From assembly GCA_017558865.1 (NCBI GenBank), contig JAFYTM010000185.1:1-35509 (forward strand): a stretch of 35,509 nt of DNA, given 5' to 3'. Origin of the DNA: Lachnospiraceae bacterium (GTDB taxonomy: Bacteria; Bacillota; Clostridia; Lachnospirales; Lachnospiraceae). A program made the translations under genes and the position numbers. The notes beneath the pieces are model-generated. The model did no database searches. It saw nothing but the letters and a program-made list of their open reading frames with translations, and had not been told where the DNA came from. The stretch's first letter is position 1. Every line of letters begins with the position of its first letter. Positions 16,596 through 24,778 of the stretch are shown piece after piece.

Positions 16596-17582
16596 ATGAA
16601 TAAAGAAGAATTACATGATTTCATAGAAAAACAGCAACCCAATATATGTCAAATCGTAGCAATCAAGGATAATAAGATTGTTTATAGTGATAATTGGAAT
16701 CATTACAAGAAAGACGATTGCACACATATCATGTCTGCTACAAAAAGTATCATGTCTTTACTGATTGGAATTGCCGTAGATAAAGGGCAAATAGGAAGTA
16801 TTGATGATAAAGTTTTGGATTATTTCCCTGATTATAAAGTGAAAAGAGGGGAAAAAACAATTTATGAAATAACCATAAAACACTTGTTGACTATGAGGGC
16901 ACCATATAAATGTAAAGGCGACCCTTGGACGAAGGTGTGTTCAAGTGACAATTGGACATATGCATCACTTGATTTTTTGGGAGGCAGAAAAGGCCTGACA
17001 GATGAGTTTAATTATCAAACAGTATGTCTTCATATACTCTCAGGAATTTTATATAAAGCAACAAATATGAAAACGGTAGATTATGCGAACACATATCTAT
17101 TTGCTCCATTAGACATTAAGATGCATAAAAATTATTTAGCAGAATCGGCAGAAGAACATAAACAATTTACAATTGGGAAGTTACCCAAAGAGAATATTTG
17201 GTTTTGTGATACTGAGGGATTAGGAACTCCTGGATATGGACTTTGTATGTCTGCAGAGGATATGGCTAAAATAGGATTACTATGCCTGAATAAAGGTATT
17301 TATGATAAGAAACAAATAATATCTTCAACGTGGATAGAAGAAATGACAAGACCCAGAATTGTGGAAAGTAGTCAGTTTAGAGGCATGGAATATGGTTATT
17401 TGTGGTGGATTATTGATCGTAAAAAGAATATATATGCTGCTATTGGAAATAGCGGTAATGTTATTTACATCAATTCAGAAAAGAATATCGTAATATCTGT
17501 ATCATCCTATTTTAAACCGACCATATTCGATAGGGTTGATTTTATTCAGGAATATATGGAACCGTATATTTGTGAGATATAA
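16596..17582 (+). CDS. Serine hydrolase, beta-lactamase class C / penicillin-binding fold
   Basis: 328 residues from the ATG at 16596. The nucleophile motif SxxK is S47-A-T-K50 in HIMSATKSIMSLL. A Tyr-containing second motif is in FNYQTVCLHILSG (place of YxN), followed by GYGLCMSAEDMAKIGLL and the third-motif region IGNSGNVIYIN in place of KTG. There is no signal peptide, so it probably acts in the cytoplasm on esters or amides rather than as a secreted antibiotic resistance enzyme. The ribosome binding site is weak; an in-frame TTG at 16575 is an alternative start. Confidence 0.85.
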   Translation: MNKEELHDFIEKQQPNICQIVAIKDNKIVYSDNWNHYKKDDCTHIMSATKSIMSLLIGIAVDKGQIGSIDDKVLDYFPDYKVKRGEKTIYEITIKHLLTMRAPYKCKGDPWTKVCSSDNWTYASLDFLGGRKGLTDEFNYQTVCLHILSGILYKATNMKTVDYANTYLFAPLDIKMHKNYLAESAEEHKQFTIGKLPKENIWFCDTEGLGTPGYGLCMSAEDMAKIGLLCLNKGIYDKKQIISSTWIEEMTRPRIVESSQFRGMEYGYLWWIIDRKKNIYAAIGNSGNVIYINSEKNIVISVSSYFKPTIFDRVDFIQEYMEPYICEI

Positions 17583-17740
17583 AATATTGTCCTTAATGAC
17601 AATCACTCGTGTCAGATTCGCCAATCGTTCGGGATGGAAAACTGGTGGGGCGGTGACGCATATGCTGGTATAGGAATACAGTCAAAAGCTGGTCGTTATG
17701 GAGGAATTTATGCCCATTCAGATTTTGAATAGGATTATTT
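17583..17740 (+). pseudogene. decayed SpoIVB-like (peptidase S55) C-terminal remnant
   Basis: Three-frame reading of 17612-17735 gives, in order, SDSPIVRDGKLVG (frame of 17612), then after a one-base shift AVTHMLV, then after another shift RYGGIYA. Together these recall the end of SpoIVB peptidases (SGSPIxQxGKxxGAVTHVxV ... GYGIFIE). There are at least two frameshifts and a stop, so the segment is dead. No start or N-terminal part is seen. It is another broken fragment in the 15-18 kb patch. Confidence 0.5.
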
Positions 17741-17821
17741 TTATGCTATAGACCGCAAGAATTATTAAAAGAGAAATTCAAGGTTTTGCTATAATTCTAT
17801 TAAGAAGAGGAGGAATGGCAT

Positions 17822-18670
17822 GTGGATGACCATGTAGATGATATAGAGGTTGTCATTGAGTATATTGAAACTCATCTTAATGGTAAATTAGATTTGGAGC
17901 GGGTTACGGAAGCTGTTCATTATTCTAAGTACCATTTACATCGACTGTTTACCAGTATAGTAGGTATGACCATTCATGCTTATGTTCAGCGTCGTCAGTT
18001 GACCGAAGCTGCGAAATTATTGGTATTTTCGGATAAGCCAATTATCGAAGTTTCATTTATCTGTGGATATGAAAGCCAGCAGGCATTTTCGTCTGCTTTT
18101 AAGTCTATGTATAAAATTCCGCCTTCGCAGTATCGAGATAACGGAACATTTTACCCATTGCAATTGAGATTTGTTTTACATAGAAATCTGGCAAAAAGAA
18201 ATTTTACAAAAGATGATATTTGCCTGGCTAAGAAAGTGGATATTACAGATTGGATGAATTTAATGAGATTGGTGATAGATGGATACCCAGTAATGAATGA
18301 AGCAGACTATTTGAACGAGATAACGAAGTGTATAAAGGAAAATAGAGCGCTCGTTTTAAGAGATGACAATATTTTGATTGGAGCAATGGCTTTTTCATAT
18401 CAATCTGGTAGTATTGAGTTTTTAGGGATACACCCTCAATATCGAAAGAAAGATATCCATAAACTGTTTTTAGACGTACTTATGGAAAAATATTTACCCG
18501 GAAAAGAAATAAATATGACCACATATCGGGATGGTGATAAAGCCGATACAGGCCATCGAGATCTATTAAAGAGGCTTGGTTTTGCAGAAAAAGAATTGTT
18601 GATAGAATTTGGTTATCCCACACAACGATTTGCCCTATCTCCGGAAACTAAGGAGGATACAACAAAATGA
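17822..18670 (+). CDS. AraC-type regulator fused to a GNAT acetyltransferase-like domain
   Basis: 282 residues. Residues about 8-105 are an AraC/XylS DNA-binding domain with two helix-turn-helix units (LERVTEAVHYSKYHLHRLF and IIEVSFICGYESQQAFSSAF, ending YKIPPSQYR). Residues about 115-270 resemble a GNAT fold: ALVLRDDNILIGAMAFSYQ, IEFLGIHPQYRKKDIHKLFL as the acetyl-CoA region, and LLKRLGFAEKELLIEFGYP. The start is a GTG at 17822 behind AGGAGGA; nearby ATGs are out of frame. An extended -10 (TGCTATAAT near 17788) lies upstream. The stop overlaps the next start by four bases (ATGA), so it probably controls and is coupled to the CAT-like gene. Confidence 0.9.
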   Translation: MDDHVDDIEVVIEYIETHLNGKLDLERVTEAVHYSKYHLHRLFTSIVGMTIHAYVQRRQLTEAAKLLVFSDKPIIEVSFICGYESQQAFSSAFKSMYKIPPSQYRDNGTFYPLQLRFVLHRNLAKRNFTKDDICLAKKVDITDWMNLMRLVIDGYPVMNEADYLNEITKCIKENRALVLRDDNILIGAMAFSYQSGSIEFLGIHPQYRKKDIHKLFLDVLMEKYLPGKEINMTTYRDGDKADTGHRDLLKRLGFAEKELLIEFGYPTQRFALSPETKEDTTK

Positions 18671-19287
18671 CAAGAGAGGTTAATCCGAAAGATACAACCA
18701 GAGCCTCAGCATATGAACTTTGGATGAAAGCTCCTAATCCAATGGTTACATTTTTCAAAACGTTGGATGTGACAAACCTTATCCGTGTATCAAAAAAGAA
18801 AGAAATGAAATTTAATATGCTTCTCAACTATTGTATTGGAAAAGCGGCTGTTACTGTAAAAGAATTTTATATACTTCCTGTTGGCGAAAAATTGATACAA
18901 TACGAAACGATTGCGGTCAATACAATTGTAAAAAATAAAGATGGTGAAGTGAGTTCCTGTGATATCCTGTATACAGATGATTTGGTAAAATTTAATCAGG
19001 AATATCTTAAATACACAGTACGGGTAGCTGAGACTTCTCAAGATAGGGATCTGTCAGATGACAGTATGGTAATTGGTACATCTGCGATTATAGATATTGA
19101 AATTGACGGTGCCATTGGTATGAATAGTGGAATCTTTAATAATCCGTTTGTGATTTGGGGGAAATACAGAAGAAAAATATTCAGATATTATCTTCCTATA
19201 TCATTTCAGTTTCATCATACACAAATGGATGGAGCTCATGCTGGCAGATTTTTGGAGAATCTGCAAAATGAGATTAACAGTCTATAA
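18667..19287 (+). CDS. Chloramphenicol acetyltransferase (CAT)-family enzyme
   Basis: 206 residues, close to the usual length. It has the active-site motif FQFHHTQMDGAHAGRFLENL (His183-His184, DG), as in trimeric type A CATs, plus NMLLNYCIGKAAVTV and the acceptor-site region. It transfers acetyl from acetyl-CoA to a hydroxyl of a small molecule. Chloramphenicol is the classical substrate, but divergent family members often have other or unknown substrates, so resistance should not be assumed. It has a strong AAGGAGG site within the end of the AraC-GNAT gene and is translationally coupled to it. Confidence 0.85.
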   Translation: MTREVNPKDTTRASAYELWMKAPNPMVTFFKTLDVTNLIRVSKKKEMKFNMLLNYCIGKAAVTVKEFYILPVGEKLIQYETIAVNTIVKNKDGEVSSCDILYTDDLVKFNQEYLKYTVRVAETSQDRDLSDDSMVIGTSAIIDIEIDGAIGMNSGIFNNPFVIWGKYRRKIFRYYLPISFQFHHTQMDGAHAGRFLENLQNEINSL

Positions 19288-19415
19288 AATGGAGAGTTAT
19301 ACTTATATGATTTTTGAAAACAAATTTCGCCTCTGTTAATTTTTTCAGTTCATGTTATAATGGTATCAAATAACAGAGAAATGTCTTTTCGATGACTGTG
19401 AAAGAAGTGTAATTG

Positions 19416-20687
19416 ATGAAAATTAATACAAAAGAAATGTCTTATGAAGATGTGTTGAAATTACCCCGATTGCAGCACAAGAACCCACTGAAACCACAAA
19501 TGTGGCTGGCTACCATTGTTCGCATTGTGTGTGCCCCTACCTTGTGGAAGACAAAATTCACATATACGACAGAACGTATGGAGCTGGTGAGGGATCAGCC
19601 GTGTTTGATTCTGATGAACCATTCAAGTTTCACAGACATGAAGCTTGCATTCGGAATTTTTTATCCTCAAAAACTGGGAATTGTTACATCTGTGGATGGT
19701 ATGACCGGAATTTTAGGAAAGCTGATGCGGCTGCTTGGATGTACACCGACCCGTAAATATGTTACCGATATGCAGTTGATCAAGGATATCAACTATATGC
19801 TGAAGAAAAACAAGACCAGTGTTTTGATGTATCCGGAAGCAGGATATTCCTTTGATGGTTGTGCCACGACGATGCCGAAACATCTGGGAGTGTTGCTGAA
19901 ACGTCTGGGGGTTCCAGTTGTAACTGTGATCACACAGGGAGCCTTCCACAGAGATCCGCTGTATAATATGCTTCAGATACGTGATGTGAAAGTCAGTGCA
20001 CATGTGAAATGTATTGCGACAGCAGAAGAAGTGAAAGAAAAGTCAGCGGATGAGCTGGATGCATTGCTTGCAGAGGTCTTTTCGTTTGATAATTTTGCAT
20101 GGCAAAGAGATAATCGGATTTCTGTTGATGTACCTTTCCGTGCAGATGGACTTCACAGGGTTCTTTATAAATGTCCTCGCTGTGGTGCTGAAAATCAGAT
20201 GGAGGGAAAAGGAATCCATTTAACCTGTCATGCATGTAAAACACAGTGGACAATGGATGAATATGGACAGTTATCCGCGGATGAAGGAATTACAGAATAT
20301 CCACATATTCCTGACTGGTATCAATGGCAGCGGGAATGTATCAGAACAGAACTGGAAAATGGTACATATCTGTTGGATACGGATGTAGAGGTTGCTGTTC
20401 AGGTCAATTTGAATGCCATATGCAAGATTGGAACCGGTCATCTTACACATACAACGGATGGATTCCACCTGGTAGGAGCGGGAGGCAAACTGGATTATCA
20501 TCAGTCTCCGGTATTTTCACATACCTTATATTCGGATTTTTACTGGTATGAAATTGGTGATGTAATTGGAATTGGTGACAATGAGTTTTCTTATTTCTGC
20601 TTTCCGAAGGAAAATGTCTCTGTGTGTAAAGCCCGCCTGGCGACAGAAGAGTTGTATAAGATGAAAAAGAAACGCAGGAGAGAATAA
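19416..20687 (+). CDS. PlsC-like acyltransferase with an added zinc ribbon
   Basis: 423 residues. The N-terminal half is a glycerolipid acyltransferase domain with the NHX4D motif (MNHSSFTDMKLAF near residues 71-83) and the PEAGYS block (LMYPEAGYSFDG near 140-151), consistent with acylation of a lysophospholipid-type acceptor at the membrane. Residues about 255-290 form a zinc ribbon (YKCPRCGAENQ, LTCHACKTQW), followed by a beta-rich C-terminal domain of unknown role. This is much longer than a bare PlsC (about 240 residues). The start is the ATG at 19416. TATAAT at about 19361 may be its -10. Confidence 0.88.
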   Translation: MKINTKEMSYEDVLKLPRLQHKNPLKPQMWLATIVRIVCAPTLWKTKFTYTTERMELVRDQPCLILMNHSSFTDMKLAFGIFYPQKLGIVTSVDGMTGILGKLMRLLGCTPTRKYVTDMQLIKDINYMLKKNKTSVLMYPEAGYSFDGCATTMPKHLGVLLKRLGVPVVTVITQGAFHRDPLYNMLQIRDVKVSAHVKCIATAEEVKEKSADELDALLAEVFSFDNFAWQRDNRISVDVPFRADGLHRVLYKCPRCGAENQMEGKGIHLTCHACKTQWTMDEYGQLSADEGITEYPHIPDWYQWQRECIRTELENGTYLLDTDVEVAVQVNLNAICKIGTGHLTHTTDGFHLVGAGGKLDYHQSPVFSHTLYSDFYWYEIGDVIGIGDNEFSYFCFPKENVSVCKARLATEELYKMKKKRRRE

Positions 20688-20707
20688 GGGGATTTTTAAC
20701 TATCCCC
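20688..20707. terminator. short hairpin between convergent genes
   Basis: GGGGAT (20688-20693) pairs with ATCCCC (20702-20707), 8-base T/A-rich loop, overlapping the stop of the reverse-strand exporter. Only six pairs and no T run, so a weak terminator at best. Confidence 0.3.
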
Positions 20708-21536
20708 GAATCTCCGACAGTCCGGCTGCCCCTGTTACCAATATGGTTCCAACAATAAACATGGGTGTGATGGGATCACCCAGTATCAGAATGGACAGAC
20801 CGGCACCAAAGACGCTCTCGAAGGACAAAAGGATTCCGCTTGTGGAGGTGCTGACATACCGTTGTCCGTAGACACTCAGAAAATATGGTATGATCGTACA
20901 CATGACAGCCAGAAAGATGATACCGGACAGTACGTCGGATGGTATCTGTGTTGGGACAGGACCAGTGAATAAGGCAAAACCCCATGCCAGGATTCCTGCA
21001 AAACTGATCTGTAGTACATTGAGCAGGATGGGATCATCCTCTCTGGCATAAATTCCCGTATATACAATGTGGACAGCATAGCAGACCGTTGTCAGACAGG
21101 AGATCGCATCTCCGATATTCAGACTGCTGATATCCGAACAGAGAATACAAGTAAGACCAACCATACAGACGATGGACGCAAGTACCTCGTATCTGGTTGG
21201 TCTTTTTTTTACGATTATATAATAGACCAGCGGCAGGATGATCATGTATCCGGCACAGATGAATGCAGATTTGGAAGCACTTGTATACTGCAGACCAATC
21301 GTATAGAAGAAAAACTCAAAATACAGAATGATTCCAAGCTTGATTCCGTGTTTGAGGGTTTCTTTTTTTGCGTGTAAAAGACGTCTGAAAAAGAGCAGAC
21401 AAAGAATAATCCCTGCCATCGAGAAGCGGAATGCAAGAAGGTAATAGGGACTGAACTGATCCAGAATCTGTTTGATAAAACAGAAGGCGGATCCCCAAGT
21501 AAGGGCAGCCAGTAAAAGCGTAAAAACTGGCAACAT
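20700..21536 (-). CDS. EamA/DMT-superfamily exporter
   Basis: 278 residues with about ten membrane segments in two EamA repeats. The first begins LLAALTWGSAFCFIKQIL, and the second contains GIILWGFALF-like and LLSFESVFGAGLSILILGD blocks. DMT permeases export amino acids, metabolites or drugs; the substrate cannot be read from sequence. The start was placed at the ATG at 21536, because AAAGGAG (21552-21546) touches the first in-frame ATG at 21545 and leaves no spacer for it. It is divergent from the LysR gene, the usual arrangement for a regulator and its target exporter. Confidence 0.9.
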   Translation of the reverse strand: MLPVFTLLLAALTWGSAFCFIKQILDQFSPYYLLAFRFSMAGIILCLLFFRRLLHAKKETLKHGIKLGIILYFEFFFYTIGLQYTSASKSAFICAGYMIILPLVYYIIVKKRPTRYEVLASIVCMVGLTCILCSDISSLNIGDAISCLTTVCYAVHIVYTGIYAREDDPILLNVLQISFAGILAWGFALFTGPVPTQIPSDVLSGIIFLAVMCTIIPYFLSVYGQRYVSTSTSGILLSFESVFGAGLSILILGDPITPMFIVGTILVTGAAGLSEIRG

Positions 21537-21574
21537 AATGATCATCTCCTTTGTACAATATGGTCATGAAAAAT

Positions 21575-21592
21575 GGAAGGCTCATGCCTCCC
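21575..21592 (-). terminator. possible attenuator hairpin in the exporter leader
   Basis: On the minus strand GGGAGGC (21592-21586) pairs with GCCTTCC (21581-21575), one mismatch, loop ATGA, followed by ATTTTT. It lies between the likely exporter promoter and its start, so it could terminate or regulate the leader transcript. Confidence 0.35.
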
Positions 21593-21646
21593 ACTTTTCA
21601 TCGCAAACACATTTTATACAACAAAAGCAATACTTCTGATGTTGAC

Positions 21647-21721
21647 TTTATGTTGTTATTTTATTATAGTTTAATAAACAAGTAAAATTCAATGTTTTCA
21701 TGTGTCGAATGAAAATATTTC
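21647..21721 (+). promoter_or_regulatory. lysR promoter and probable autoregulatory operator
   Basis: TTGACT (about 21642-21647), 17-base spacer and TATAGT (about 21665-21670) make a promoter reading toward the LysR gene. Downstream, an inverted repeat TTTTCAT (21695-21701) / ATGAAAA (21709-21715) with a 7-base centre and further matches outward ends just before the ribosome binding site AAGGAG. Its position at the start of the transcript fits self-repression by the LysR protein. Confidence 0.5.
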
Positions 21722-21733
21722 AAGGAGAAATAT

Positions 21734-22624
21734 ATGACTTTATTATCCTATCAAGTATTTATGGCGGTTGTGGAACAGGAGAGTTTTCAAAAAGCGGCAC
21801 AGATTCTGCAGTTGACGCCGTCAGCCATCAGTCACGCAGTCGCATCGATGGAGGCAGAACTAGGCTCAGCGTTGTTTGTCCGGAGCAGGCAGGGCGTATA
21901 TTTGACGAATTATGGAAAAGAATTATTCCCTTATATCAAGAATGTACTGAACAGTGATGAATATCTGCAGCAGGCGATTGCACAGTTTCAGGGAGTGCAA
22001 AAAGGAGTTGTGCGAATCGGAATATTTAACAGTGCCTGCGTGGAGTGGATGCCCAGTCTTTTGAAAGATTTTGAAAAGGAATATCCGAATGTGCGGCTTC
22101 ATATTTATCAGGGTACTTATGATGATATTTATCATTGGCTGAAAGATGGAGTGGTGGATCTCGGGTTTTTATCCTCCTGCAGTGTTGGGGATCTTGCCTA
22201 TGAACCGATTTATCAGGATCGCATTGTATGTGTAGTTCCGAAAGGTTTTCAGCCAGAAAATCCAGGATATGTGACCGTGGATGAATTGAAAAAGCAGCGT
22301 TTTGTAACGCAGCGCGAAGGCTGTGATGCAGATGTAAATCATTTTATGAAAAAGTATGGGCTTTCTGCAGGAGGGAGAAGCTATATCGTAGATGATATGT
22401 CCGCGATTGCACTGGTTATGGGTGGATATGGTGTCTGTCTGGTACCGGAACTGGTGATTCGTAATATTTCATTCCCGATAGATGTCTATCCATTGGATGT
22501 AGAGGAAAAAAGAACGATCGTACTGGCATCTGTTCGCTCAGATATCCTTGCGCCGGCGGTGCAGAGGATGTATGATTATATTATCAAACGTTTTAAAGAC
22601 GGAATAGACAGAATGGAGTTTTAG
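21734..22624 (+). CDS. LysR-family transcriptional regulator
   Basis: 296 residues. The N-terminal winged helix-turn-helix is clear (FMAVVEQESFQKAAQILQLT, SAISHAVASMEAELGSALFV). The effector-binding domain follows, with a VRIGIFNSACVEWMPSLLKD start and the late block AIALVMGGYGVCLVPELVI. The ribosome binding site is AAGGAG. The co-inducer is unknown. The divergent EamA exporter is the likeliest target. The HAD, PPK2 and cas13a genes follow on the same strand with short or no gaps, so its promoter may also feed them. Confidence 0.93.
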   Translation: MTLLSYQVFMAVVEQESFQKAAQILQLTPSAISHAVASMEAELGSALFVRSRQGVYLTNYGKELFPYIKNVLNSDEYLQQAIAQFQGVQKGVVRIGIFNSACVEWMPSLLKDFEKEYPNVRLHIYQGTYDDIYHWLKDGVVDLGFLSSCSVGDLAYEPIYQDRIVCVVPKGFQPENPGYVTVDELKKQRFVTQREGCDADVNHFMKKYGLSAGGRSYIVDDMSAIALVMGGYGVCLVPELVIRNISFPIDVYPLDVEEKRTIVLASVRSDILAPAVQRMYDYIIKRFKDGIDRMEF

Positions 22625-22627
22625 ATC

Positions 22628-23284
22628 ATGTATCAGTACATCTTTTTTGATCTGGATGGGACGTTGACCGATCCGCGTGAGGGCATTACAAAAAGTGTAC
22701 AGTATGCTCTGGCAAGGATGGGAATTGATGAACCGGATCTGAAAAAACTGGAGCCGTTCATTGGACCGCCTCTGATTGATTCTTTTCAGGAATATTATGG
22801 ATTTACACCGGAACAGGCAAAAATGGGGGTATCCTATTATCGGGAGTATTTTAAACCGACCGGTCTGTATCTGAACGAACTGTTTGAGGGTGTGCCAAAG
22901 ATGCTGCAGTCTATGAAGGAAAGTGGAAAAGTCGCAGCGATTGCATCTTCTAAGCCGGAGCCTTTTGTGCGTCAGATACTGGAGCATTTTCAGATCCTTT
23001 CTTATTTTGATTATGTGTGCGGAAGTACATTGGATGAGACACGAACCAGGAAGGAGGAAGTGATTGAGGAACTGCTCCGCAGAATGCAGCTTTCAGAATC
23101 AGAGAAAAAGAAGATTTTGATGGTCGGAGATCGGAAACATGATGTAGAAGGAGCTGGATACTTTGGAATTCCATGTCTGGGCGTACGAATGGGATTTGCA
23201 GCAGAGGGTGAGCTGGAAGCAGCAGGTGCGATTGCAGTTGTGGATAGTATGGAAGAAGTAGAAGCTTTTATATTACAGGCATAA
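22628..23284 (+). CDS. HAD-superfamily phosphatase, phosphoglycolate phosphatase-like
   Basis: 218 residues with all HAD motifs: nucleophile motif FFDLDGTLTD at residues 6-15, motif II IASSKP near 106-111, the motif III lysine near 138, and motif IV VGDRKHDVEGA near 162-172. The alpha-helical cap (FIGPPLIDSFQEYYG) is of the Gph/PpaX/YjjG type. Candidate substrates are phosphoglycolate, nucleoside monophosphates or pyrophosphate; sequence does not decide. It begins 3 bases after the LysR stop, using a GGAG site inside lysR, and is followed by the polyphosphate kinase gene. Confidence 0.9.
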   Translation: MYQYIFFDLDGTLTDPREGITKSVQYALARMGIDEPDLKKLEPFIGPPLIDSFQEYYGFTPEQAKMGVSYYREYFKPTGLYLNELFEGVPKMLQSMKESGKVAAIASSKPEPFVRQILEHFQILSYFDYVCGSTLDETRTRKEEVIEELLRRMQLSESEKKKILMVGDRKHDVEGAGYFGIPCLGVRMGFAAEGELEAAGAIAVVDSMEEVEAFILQA

Positions 23285-23308
23285 AAACAGAAGAAGGGGG
23301 CAAATACA

Positions 23309-24778
23309 ATGTTAAAAAACAGAATTTTAGCGGAAAAACCATCAGAAGAAGAATTAAAGAGCCGATTAAAGGCAGCCAGAGAGAAGCTGGCGGTGCAGCA
23401 GATGCAGATCAAGGAGCATAAGCTTCCAGTATTGGTTCTGCTGGAAGGATGGGGAACTTCAGGCAAAGGCAGTACGATAGGGCAGGTGATCCGCAATATT
23501 GATCCGCGTTTCTTTAAAGTGGCGTCTATGGAAAAGATGCGGGAAGAAGATGGAAGAAAACCGTTTTTATGGAGATATTTTGCAGAGATTCCGGAAGCCG
23601 GTAAATTTGTATTCATGGATTCCGGCTGGATGGATGAGGTGACCAGACATCGGCTGCAGGGGACGATGGACGATGAGACCTATGATATGCGGATTGCCAG
23701 TATTCGGCGTTTTGAGCGTCAGCTTACGGATAATGGATATCTGGTGATGAAATTTTTCCTTCATATCAGTGAAAAGGAACAGAAAAAACGAATCAATGCA
23801 CTTTCCAAGGACATCGATACCAAATGGCGTGTGAATGATACTGACAAATGGCAGAATAAGCATTATGAAAAATGCTTTGGCATCTTTGACCGATATCTGG
23901 ATGCAACGGATTCGCCGTCTGTTCCGTGGTATGTAATTGATGCTGTGTCGAAAAAGTGGGCTGAACTCCAGGTGTTGGAGATCCTGACGGAGGGTATTGA
24001 TATTGCGATGCAGAACCGTTCGGTTGCAGTGCCGATCCTGCAGAATGTATTTCCTCTTCAGAAGATGCCGAAGCTGAGTGAGATTTCGCTCCAGAATAAG
24101 ACGATCGGTGATGAGGCGTATAAAGAAGAACTGAAACGTCTGCAGGATCATCTAAGAGATCTTCACAATCGCCTTTACCGGAAACGTATACCGGTGATCA
24201 TTGCTTATGAAGGATGGGATGCAGCCGGAAAAGGCGGCAATATCAAGCGTATTACAGAGGCATTGGATCCAAGAGGATATGAAGTACACCCGATTGCCAG
24301 CCCGGAGCCGAAAGAAAAGGCGAGACATTATCTGTGGAGATTTTTTACCAGACTCCCTCGGACCGGGCATATTGCGATCTTTGACCGTACCTGGTATGGC
24401 CGCGTAATGGTGGAGCGTCTGGAAGGCTTCTGCAGCGAGAATGACTGGAAGCGTGCCTACAATGAGATCAATGAATTTGAAAAGGAACTGGCAGACTGGG
24501 GAGCTGTGATTATCAAGTTCTGGGTGCACATTGATAAAGAAACGCAGCTGGAGCGTTTTACACTGAGACAGAATACACCGGAGAAGCAGTGGAAGATCAC
24601 GGAGGAAGACTGGCGTAATCGTGAGAAATGGGATGTCTATGAGAATGCGATTGATGAGATGATCCAGAAAACCAGTACAACGTATGCTCCGTGGCATATC
24701 CTGGAATCCGTGGACAAAAAATATGCACGAATCAAGGCATTAAAGATCGTGATTGAAGAGCTGGAGAAGGTACTGTAG
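23309..24778 (+). CDS. pap: Polyphosphate:AMP phosphotransferase (two-domain PPK2)
   Basis: Uses inorganic polyphosphate to convert AMP to ADP (PPK2 class II). The 489-residue product contains two tandem PPK2 domains, the class hallmark. Domain 1 has the Walker A GWGTSGKGS near residues 48-56. Domain 2 has GWDAAGKGGN near 303-312 and the Walker B/lid region FDRTWYGRVMVERLEGF near 359-375. In characterised two-domain members the C-terminal domain is catalytic. GGGGG before the ATG at 23309 is the ribosome binding site. Its stop is immediately followed by the ATG of cas13a, whose ribosome binding site lies inside this gene. Confidence 0.93.
   Translation: MLKNRILAEKPSEEELKSRLKAAREKLAVQQMQIKEHKLPVLVLLEGWGTSGKGSTIGQVIRNIDPRFFKVASMEKMREEDGRKPFLWRYFAEIPEAGKFVFMDSGWMDEVTRHRLQGTMDDETYDMRIASIRRFERQLTDNGYLVMKFFLHISEKEQKKRINALSKDIDTKWRVNDTDKWQNKHYEKCFGIFDRYLDATDSPSVPWYVIDAVSKKWAELQVLEILTEGIDIAMQNRSVAVPILQNVFPLQKMPKLSEISLQNKTIGDEAYKEELKRLQDHLRDLHNRLYRKRIPVIIAYEGWDAAGKGGNIKRITEALDPRGYEVHPIASPEPKEKARHYLWRFFTRLPRTGHIAIFDRTWYGRVMVERLEGFCSENDWKRAYNEINEFEKELADWGAVIIKFWVHIDKETQLERFTLRQNTPEKQWKITEEDWRNREKWDVYENAIDEMIQKTSTTYAPWHILESVDKKYARIKALKIVIEELEKVL

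Noticed and set aside
18667..19287. Firm call of chloramphenicol resistance
   Set aside because: The catalytic motif supports the CAT fold, but divergent members often do not act on chloramphenicol; substrate is not readable from sequence.
14679..19287. Prophage or integrative element covering the accessory patch
   Set aside because: No integrase, attachment-site duplication, or phage structural or replication genes were found; only one IS remnant and isolated gene fragments.
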